From contig CANLOY010000005.1 of assembly GCA_947493005.1 (NCBI GenBank), forward strand, positions 338,184 through 402,183: a DNA stretch of 64,000 bases, in the 5' to 3' direction. Shown here piece after piece: positions 44,363 to 50,808 of the stretch. The stretch is from an uncultured Roseivirga sp. GTDB taxonomy: Bacteria > Bacteroidota > Bacteroidia > Cytophagales > Cyclobacteriaceae. Under the pieces are notes generated by a model, which was given only the letters and a program-made list of their open reading frames with translations, made no database searches and had not been told where the DNA came from. Position numbers and translations under genes: made by a program. The stretch's first letter is position 1; the number at the start of each line of letters is the position of its first letter.

Positions 44363-45496
44363 ATGAAGAAGACTATTTTTTTAACTGCCTTATTGGTATT
44401 TACTCTACAGTCGTATGCTCAGAGAAACAATGTAAAACAGGCCCTAAAAGCGATAAACGATTATGATATAACAACTGCCAAAGAAGCAATTGACAAAGCT
44501 ACCCTTCACCCTAAAACGTCTGCCCATTGGGAAACATGGAAGATTAAGGGAGATGTCTATAAGGCACTTCTTGAAAGAGCGAATGTAAAAGAGTTGGCTA
44601 ATAAAGCAGTTGGTAGAGAGGCTTTTGATGCTTACAGCAAGGCGCTTACAATTTCTAAAGTATCTCAACATAAAGATTTGAATAAACAGTTGAGTGAACT
44701 GAGAAAGACAGTGCTAAACATAGGAGTCTCATTTCTAACCATTGGAAATGATACTGAGGCACTGAAAAGGTTTAAGCTGGGAATAGTTATTAGTGATACT
44801 ATTGGTGAAGAATCAGGTGATTTCTATGCTATGATTGCAAATATTCACATGCAGGATGCACGATTCCTGGCAGCGGCTGAAGCTTATATGGAATGCGTAG
44901 AACAGGGGTATGATGTTGAACAACAAATGAACAACGCATTGGCGGCCTTGAGTTTAGGAGGAAGTTCAAAATATGAGGAGGTATTACTTAAATACCGAGT
45001 AGCTTATCCCAACAATACAAAACTAAAAATTAACGAAGCCAATCATAGAATCGGTCAGGGAGATTATGACCACGCAATACCACTTTTAGAGGAACTTGTT
45101 GCCGAACATCCTTTGAATACTGATTATAGGTATGCTTTAGGAACTGCGTTTTTAGACATTCAAAATTCAAAAGGCATAGAACATATTCAGGTTAAATTGA
45201 AGGAAGACCCTAACCACCTATTATCGCTTCAAGCGCTAGGAGTTTATTATTTGAATAAGGCTGTAGCCACTAATCAGCAACTCAATCGTCTGGATCAAGT
45301 GAGTACAGAGGCTATACAAATGGAAAAGGAAAGAAATGATCTGTTGAAAGAAGTGGTTGTTTATATGGAAAGGGCAGTGAAGCTTGATGGCAAGAATAAA
45401 CTAATGCTCACCGCTTTATCTAATGCTTATAACATTCTGGGGGATACGGAAAATCATAGAAGAGTTTTCAATCTAACAAGAGCATTGAAAAATTGA
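44363..45496 (+). CDS. Secreted TPR protein of unknown function
   Basis: The 377-residue protein has a signal peptide (about 1-19, ending QSYAQ) and TPR-like helical repeats for the rest (NIGVSFLTIGNDTEALKRFKLG, then MIANIHMQDARFLAAAEAYMECVEQG, given as two separate fragments). TPR folds bind other proteins or peptides. The location in the cluster makes it a possible adaptor for the nearby secreted proteins, which is speculation. The 5' gap is unusual: a terminator lies 11 nt before the start. Confidence 0.75.
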   Translation: MKKTIFLTALLVFTLQSYAQRNNVKQALKAINDYDITTAKEAIDKATLHPKTSAHWETWKIKGDVYKALLERANVKELANKAVGREAFDAYSKALTISKVSQHKDLNKQLSELRKTVLNIGVSFLTIGNDTEALKRFKLGIVISDTIGEESGDFYAMIANIHMQDARFLAAAEAYMECVEQGYDVEQQMNNALAALSLGGSSKYEEVLLKYRVAYPNNTKLKINEANHRIGQGDYDHAIPLLEELVAEHPLNTDYRYALGTAFLDIQNSKGIEHIQVKLKEDPNHLLSLQALGVYYLNKAVATNQQLNRLDQVSTEAIQMEKERNDLLKEVVVYMERAVKLDGKNKLMLTALSNAYNILGDTENHRRVFNLTRALKN

Positions 45497-45520
45497 TAAG
45501 AAGTAATGTAATAGTTTTTA

Positions 45521-45549
45521 CTACCCACTAGCACGGATAGGAAAACCCC
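45521..45549 (+). promoter_or_regulatory. ACGGAT element, copy 4
   Basis: CTAGCACGGAT followed by AGGA and AAACCCC matches the shared core; the left half (CTACCC) is degenerate. The element ends 65 nt before the ATG at 45615. Confidence 0.65.
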
Positions 45550-45614
45550 ATTTCAACTGTATGTTCTCACCTGCTTGATTTGATCAAATTTGACCATCAA
45601 TCAAACCAAGTACT

Positions 45615-46658
45615 ATGAAAAAGATTTCATTGATTTTAACTATGCTTTTGGCTATAGTTTTTTTTGCCAATGGACAAAGTGTTGGCAAAATAGAGTTGAA
45701 AGAATCAGGCTTTGGCCAGAAAAAGATGGCTAAGGCACCTAAAAGAATTTACATCTCTGAATTTTCTGTTAGTTATCAAATGGCATACAGTCAAACTTCT
45801 ATTGCCAGAGGAGGAAGGGAGATAGGAGGAGGTTACCGTGGAGATGCCAAAGCTTCGTTAAGTGTGGCTATTCCTGGTATTGATCCTTCGGAATTACAGA
45901 AAATAACGGATGAAGTTTACCAAAACTATATCAAGCAACTTATAAGCGAGGGGTTTGAGATTATTAAAGCAGATGAAGCAGGCAAAACCGATATTTTTAG
46001 TGGTTGGGAACGCATGCATGGGGGAAGTATTAGCCAAGCTCAGTTCCCTGGATATATAGCTACTTCTCCAACAGGATTTGATTATTATGTAAGAAGGATT
46101 ACTAAGAAAGGACGAGCTAAAAACGGAGTTTTCGAATATGCCAATAAGCTTTCTAGGCAACTTGATGGTGCTATTATAGCTAAAGTGAACCTGACTATTC
46201 CATTTGTTGAACAAGCGGAGGGTAAAGGGAGTAAGGCACTTCGAAAAACTTTTGGAGGCGTAGCCAAGGTCGTAGTCAGACCTAACTTTAGTTTATCACC
46301 AATGGAGTCTGTACAGATTAGCAAGACAGGAAGTGCTACTGCAATTACTCAGAGTAGTTATATCTACTTTGCCAGCTTAAAAAATCAGGCCTCAGTCAAA
46401 TATGACTTAAAGAAGGAAGTGAAAATCGATGGAGTATTTGAGAATAAAAAATACAAGGCAGTTGAGTCGGCCGATCAAGATATTTGGGGTACACAGGCCG
46501 GGCATCTAAGAGTTTTCAACTTTAGTGATAGAGAGGTTGAAATGACCCAGCCTATTCCTTGTGACCCTGAAAAGTACCTGAATGGGGCCAAGACTGTGGT
46601 TTCTCAGTTTGTACAATCTTCTCTCGATAAGTTTCTAACAGTAGCCAAAGGAAAATAG
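45615..46658 (+). CDS. Secreted protein of unknown function
   Basis: The 347-residue protein has a signal peptide (about 1-20, ending FFANGQ). It is alpha/beta with no known motif: KRIYISEFSVSYQMAYSQTS, then a Gly-rich segment (RGGREIGGGYRG), then SELQKITDEVYQNYIKQLISEGFE and near the end GAKTVVSQFVQSSLDKFL. The organisation resembles curli-assembly-like or outer-membrane-associated alpha/beta proteins that bind other proteins, but no family match can be claimed. Copy 4 of the ACGGAT element precedes it. Confidence 0.65.
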   Translation: MKKISLILTMLLAIVFFANGQSVGKIELKESGFGQKKMAKAPKRIYISEFSVSYQMAYSQTSIARGGREIGGGYRGDAKASLSVAIPGIDPSELQKITDEVYQNYIKQLISEGFEIIKADEAGKTDIFSGWERMHGGSISQAQFPGYIATSPTGFDYYVRRITKKGRAKNGVFEYANKLSRQLDGAIIAKVNLTIPFVEQAEGKGSKALRKTFGGVAKVVVRPNFSLSPMESVQISKTGSATAITQSSYIYFASLKNQASVKYDLKKEVKIDGVFENKKYKAVESADQDIWGTQAGHLRVFNFSDREVEMTQPIPCDPEKYLNGAKTVVSQFVQSSLDKFLTVAKGK

Positions 46659-46694
46659 CCTAGGAAAGTAGTAGTGTGCCAGTTGATGGTAACT

Positions 46695-46730
46695 GAACCC
46701 CTATGAAGCTAATGCTGAGGGGTTCTTATT
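46695..46730 (+). terminator. Possible terminator after the 347-residue protein gene
   Basis: GAACCCCT (46695-46702) pairs with AGGGGTTC (46718-46725), with a 15-nt loop and a short T-rich tail. The long loop and weak T-run make it less sure. Confidence 0.5.
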
Positions 46731-46766
46731 AATACTTGCACGAATCATTATTAGAATAATTAAGTC

Positions 46767-47165
46767 ATGAAAAAAGTATTAAAAGCCATTGGGGTCCTAT
46801 TGGGCCTGTTTCTCCTGTATGTCATATTCAATATGGATGGATATGGGAAGAAATTAGAGTTTAATGGAACAGATGTTTATTACACAGAATTGGTTACAGA
46901 AGCAGAAGCTCAAAAACTAGGAGAGTACCTTGTTGAAGCAGAGTTTGCTGATGGTAGAGAAAAATCGGTTCAGTTGAGTAAAAGAGACTCAATATACTTG
47001 TTCAGAATGGTGGTATTTGATGGTATTGTTGAAGATAGCACCAATGACATTACATTAACGGCTATGACCTATGCGTTATCGCTGAGTGTTTTTGATGGAG
47101 CTCCTGTTGAGCTAGAAGCGTGTAATGATACTTTTGAGACGCTAAGGGTTTACGGAAAAAAATAG
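46767..47165 (+). CDS. Small membrane-anchored protein, unknown
   Basis: These 132 residues have one N-terminal transmembrane helix (about 5-22), then a soluble alpha/beta domain (VYYTELVTEAEAQKLGEYLVE, then DITLTAMTYALSLSVF). No family is recognised. The next gene begins 1 nt after its stop, so they are co-transcribed. Confidence 0.65.
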   Translation: MKKVLKAIGVLLGLFLLYVIFNMDGYGKKLEFNGTDVYYTELVTEAEAQKLGEYLVEAEFADGREKSVQLSKRDSIYLFRMVVFDGIVEDSTNDITLTAMTYALSLSVFDGAPVELEACNDTFETLRVYGKK

Positions 47166-47166
47166 G

Positions 47167-47922
47167 ATGAAACCCAAGGCTCGATTTGTATTGAGAATAG
47201 TAGTATGTACAGTCCTGTTTATAGGCTTTTTGGCTGGAACATTCATATCAGGAATCTTTCTCTACCTTGAAGGATTTTCTTCTGAACGGTTAGGACTGCT
47301 AGTCCTTTCTTTGGCTTTTTCTATTATTTCACTTTCCAAAATTATTCAATTCAACAAAGAAGAAGTCAGGTCAAGAATAGATGCTGTTACTAAAGGCCGA
47401 CATGACTTTATTACCGAATGGACGATTTCTTCCAGCTTATGGCATAAATTCTTAAAGGGGAAACTGGCATTCGATATCAAGGAAAGTACAGGTTATGGCT
47501 ATGTGTTTGGAGGTATAATGGCTGCAATACTCGCTTTTGTACTTTCTGCGTCATTTGCAATAGTTGAATTGTTGATGATCGCATTGGGTGTTTTTGTAAT
47601 AGTGTTTGGACTCACAAAACTTGTTGTCATACTGATTGCAAGAAACAAGTTTAGAAAAGGCTCACAGTTTAGCCAAGCAGAGATTCATTTTGCCAAAGAA
47701 GTGATTATTCTGAATGGTAGATTGATTTCTTTGAGTGATTTTGGCCTGCGTGTAAGGTCTGTTTTGAGAGAAAATAGGTTCGGATTAGAGCTCATTTCTA
47801 TTGCTACTGAAACTGGAATTGGTAATAGAAAAAACAGGTTTGAATATCATATTCCGATTCCAATCGGAAAAACTGATGAGGCAAATGAACTGATCGATTA
47901 TTATTCAACCCTGATTGAGTAG
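47167..47922 (+). CDS. Membrane protein of unknown function
   Basis: The 251-residue protein has two N-terminal helices (about 8-30 and 38-56), two central ones (about 115-136 and 140-162), and a soluble C-terminal domain (EIHFAKEVIILNGRLISLSD). The pattern resembles other small PH-like or GRAM-like membrane proteins but is not conclusive. It is co-transcribed with the previous gene and ends 5 nt from the convergent stop of the next gene. Confidence 0.65.
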   Translation: MKPKARFVLRIVVCTVLFIGFLAGTFISGIFLYLEGFSSERLGLLVLSLAFSIISLSKIIQFNKEEVRSRIDAVTKGRHDFITEWTISSSLWHKFLKGKLAFDIKESTGYGYVFGGIMAAILAFVLSASFAIVELLMIALGVFVIVFGLTKLVVILIARNKFRKGSQFSQAEIHFAKEVIILNGRLISLSDFGLRVRSVLRENRFGLELISIATETGIGNRKNRFEYHIPIPIGKTDEANELIDYYSTLIE

Positions 47923-47927
47923 AAGTA

Positions 47928-50687
47928 TCAGCCTCCTTTTTTTCCTCCTCCCATTTTATTGAATTTATAGGAAAGGCTAAACCTGAAAATTTGTCTCAGC
48001 ACATTAGTTTCTGAGTTCTGGATATATTCAGAAGTGATGTTACGATTAATCACAGCATTCTGTCTTAAAATGTCAGTGGCAGATATCCTGAAGTCGAGCT
48101 TCTTCTTAAAGAACTTACGGCTTAGCGACATGTTCCAGATCCACTGACTAGTACCGGGAATCCCCTGAACGCTTCCTTGTACCCTATGGCTTAATGAGGT
48201 GTTAACTGAAAAACCTTCTGTAAATTTCCAGGTAGTGTTAAACGAATTTGAAATCGCAAAATACTTTCTATCGCTTTGCTCTTGGTTGGAGTTGTTAACA
48301 ACTGAGTAAGAAGGCCTACTGCTTATAGACATATCCAGTTTTTCATTGAAGTTACTACTGAGTCCCAATGAAAAGCCATAGTTGAAAGATTCGGCAATCT
48401 GACGAATGTTGTTCAGTAACTGTGGGCTTTTGCTATAACTGACGGAAGCAGAGGTATTGAAATGGATTTTTTTAGCTTTTATAGGTTTAGACAGACTTAT
48501 AGAAGCGTTTAAAGACTTTCTACCTCCAATATTTACAGGCTTTGTAAATCGTGCTCCAATGGGCAATTGAATATCCGAAGGGCTATTGCTTCCATTACCC
48601 ACAATTGTACTGTTTACGATAGCATTATCAGTAAAGGAAGCAGATAATGAGGCCTGAACAAATTCATATGTTTTTTCATTATACATAAAGTGATTTAGCG
48701 AAACACTATTAGAAAAGCTTGCTGCTAGATTGGGGTTACCCTGACTAATGAATAGTGGGTTTCTATTATTAATGACATCCTGTAATTGTGTGGCGGCCGG
48801 GGTTTGCATAGACCTGGAAACGGTAATTCGAGATTGTTTTGCAACACCCTCCGCTCTTTCACCTCCTCCATTATTCTTACTAAGACTGATGCTCGGCAAA
48901 ATACCTTTGAAAGTATTTTTAGTGTCTACTATGTTGGGGTATACTTGCTCATTTTCAATAGTCACATGCTGAAAGTTTGAACGAATAGAGAGGTCAAGTT
49001 TCTTTATCTTAAAGCGTACTCCAGCATATAGTTTATTATTGAAGTTGGAAAGCTTGTATTGACTCGATCTTTGTGCATCCAAGTCGGAATAGGCATTGTC
49101 ACTTTCATTAAAGTCTAGCAATAACCTTTGTTGATCATTGATACTCAATGTACCGTTATATGAAAGTCGAAGGCTACTCTTTTCGCCAAGAGGTTCGGTA
49201 TAAGATATTTCTCCGACATGCTTTCGATTAGAGTTATCTGGGTCACTAATCTGATCGAATATCTGGTTTTCTATATCACCCGATGTAAAAATATTAGTTG
49301 ATCGCACTGTATCAATACCTGTTCCTTTACCTATAGAGTTAGAGGTTTTTAATGAAATCGTGCGACCTTTCTTTTTAAATTTATGCCGCCAGGTCAAGTT
49401 GTTGTTCCAACTGTTGTTTGTGTTTTCGGAGAAATTGAAATTATCAGTAGAGTTTAATAACTCATTGTTCAGCAAGGTAGCTCCATCAAGCTTTGAAAAA
49501 CTTGTGCTATTGCTCTTTGATTGTGAATGAGAGAACCATATTTCATCATTCTTGGAAGGCTTGTAGGTTATCCTGATAGAACCATTATGGTTGTAACTTG
49601 AAGATGAATTTTCCGATTTCTCATTATAGATTCTTCCTTCATCTACCGTTTGAATAAACTGCCTGGATATATCCCTTATTGATTTGCTGTTGGAATCATT
49701 GTATCGATAGGAAAACGTTATTTCGAGCTTTTTACTGACCTCGGAATAATAGTAGGTATTGAAAGCTTTGTTTTCGGAAATTCCACCACCTCCCTGAAAT
49801 GAACCGTTTAAGTTTACGGGGATGGACATCCCTTCAGAAAAGTAAACCCTTTCTCCACCACCCGAGCCAAGGTTGTTGTAACTACCTGTAAATGAAAACC
49901 GATCTTTTCCTCTGATGAAATTTATGTTTGCATTTGCATTGTATCGGTTCGGGTGACTATAAGTCAGACTAGTCCGACCAAAGTGACCTTTTCTTTTCTC
50001 TGGTTTGGTTACTATGTTCAAAACCTTAGTGCGCTCTCCATCATCGTGCCCTGTAAATTGTGCTTCCTTACTCTTCTCGTCAATTATTTGTACTTTCTTA
50101 ACCATATTGGCGGGAATATTCTTCAAGGCAAATTCTGGACTGTTTTCAAAAAAAGGCTTACCATCAACAATGATTTTAGTGATCTCTTTTCCCTGGGCCT
50201 TTACTTTCCCATCCTTGACTTCCATGCCGGGCATTTTCTTTAGCAATTCATCTAAGTTTGCTTCATCGGTGGTTTTGAATGCCGATGAATTAAACTCGAT
50301 GGTATCTTTTTTCATAACCACAGCATCAGCTTCTCCTACCACCGAAACCGAATCAAGGTTTGTAATATCTTCCGCCAGGATTATTTGCCCTAATGCTACA
50401 GACTTATTATCTATTGAGATACTTTTAGTAAAGACCTTGAATCCTACAAAGGATACTTTGATTTGATACTTTCCTTTCGAGATTTTCTTGAGAAGAAATA
50501 GCCCTTTATCATCAGTCACGGATGCATTGATAAGCGAATCTTTTTGATTACGCAGTGTGACATTTGCCAGGTATAGAGGCTTTTTATAAGTACTATCTAT
50601 GACTTCACCAGATATGGTGTAGTCCTGTGCCAGGCTTCTGAAGCCCAGCATCAGGACCAACAGGATAAAAAGAGTTTTTGACCGCAA
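47928..50687 (-). CDS. Outer-membrane beta-barrel protein with carboxypeptidase-regulatory and plug domains (paralog 1)
   Basis: The 919-residue protein begins with TTG (no ATG nearby) and has a signal peptide (about 1-20, ending RSLAQ). It has an N-terminal CarboxypepD_reg-like domain (about 22-110, YTISGEVIDSTYKKPL), then a TonB-receptor plug-like domain (LLKKMPGMEVKDGKVKAQG, then IIVDGKPFFENSPEFALKNI), then a long transmembrane barrel ending in the aromatic strand FRFSLSYKFNKMGG. This matches the OMP_b-brl_3 family of TonB-receptor-like barrels. There is no SusD partner nearby, so polysaccharide uptake is not indicated. The substrate is unknown. Confidence 0.9.
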   Translation of the reverse strand: MRSKTLFILLVLMLGFRSLAQDYTISGEVIDSTYKKPLYLANVTLRNQKDSLINASVTDDKGLFLLKKISKGKYQIKVSFVGFKVFTKSISIDNKSVALGQIILAEDITNLDSVSVVGEADAVVMKKDTIEFNSSAFKTTDEANLDELLKKMPGMEVKDGKVKAQGKEITKIIVDGKPFFENSPEFALKNIPANMVKKVQIIDEKSKEAQFTGHDDGERTKVLNIVTKPEKRKGHFGRTSLTYSHPNRYNANANINFIRGKDRFSFTGSYNNLGSGGGERVYFSEGMSIPVNLNGSFQGGGGISENKAFNTYYYSEVSKKLEITFSYRYNDSNSKSIRDISRQFIQTVDEGRIYNEKSENSSSSYNHNGSIRITYKPSKNDEIWFSHSQSKSNSTSFSKLDGATLLNNELLNSTDNFNFSENTNNSWNNNLTWRHKFKKKGRTISLKTSNSIGKGTGIDTVRSTNIFTSGDIENQIFDQISDPDNSNRKHVGEISYTEPLGEKSSLRLSYNGTLSINDQQRLLLDFNESDNAYSDLDAQRSSQYKLSNFNNKLYAGVRFKIKKLDLSIRSNFQHVTIENEQVYPNIVDTKNTFKGILPSISLSKNNGGGERAEGVAKQSRITVSRSMQTPAATQLQDVINNRNPLFISQGNPNLAASFSNSVSLNHFMYNEKTYEFVQASLSASFTDNAIVNSTIVGNGSNSPSDIQLPIGARFTKPVNIGGRKSLNASISLSKPIKAKKIHFNTSASVSYSKSPQLLNNIRQIAESFNYGFSLGLSSNFNEKLDMSISSRPSYSVVNNSNQEQSDRKYFAISNSFNTTWKFTEGFSVNTSLSHRVQGSVQGIPGTSQWIWNMSLSRKFFKKKLDFRISATDILRQNAVINRNITSEYIQNSETNVLRQIFRFSLSYKFNKMGGGKKGG

Positions 50688-50808
50688 ACCTTAAAAAAAT
50701 ATACTACGAAGGTACTTTTATTAAACTACTTGCGGAGATGATTAATTGTAAAAAAATCTTAAAAGGGTGATATTTTTTGTTAAATGGTAGGAAAGTGGGA
50801 TGAATTGA

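Noticed and set aside
46733..46766. A fifth ACGGAT-like element (TTGCACGAATCATT) before the gene at 46767
   Set aside because: ACGGAT is not intact (ACGAAT), the AAACCCC part is missing and the spacing differs.
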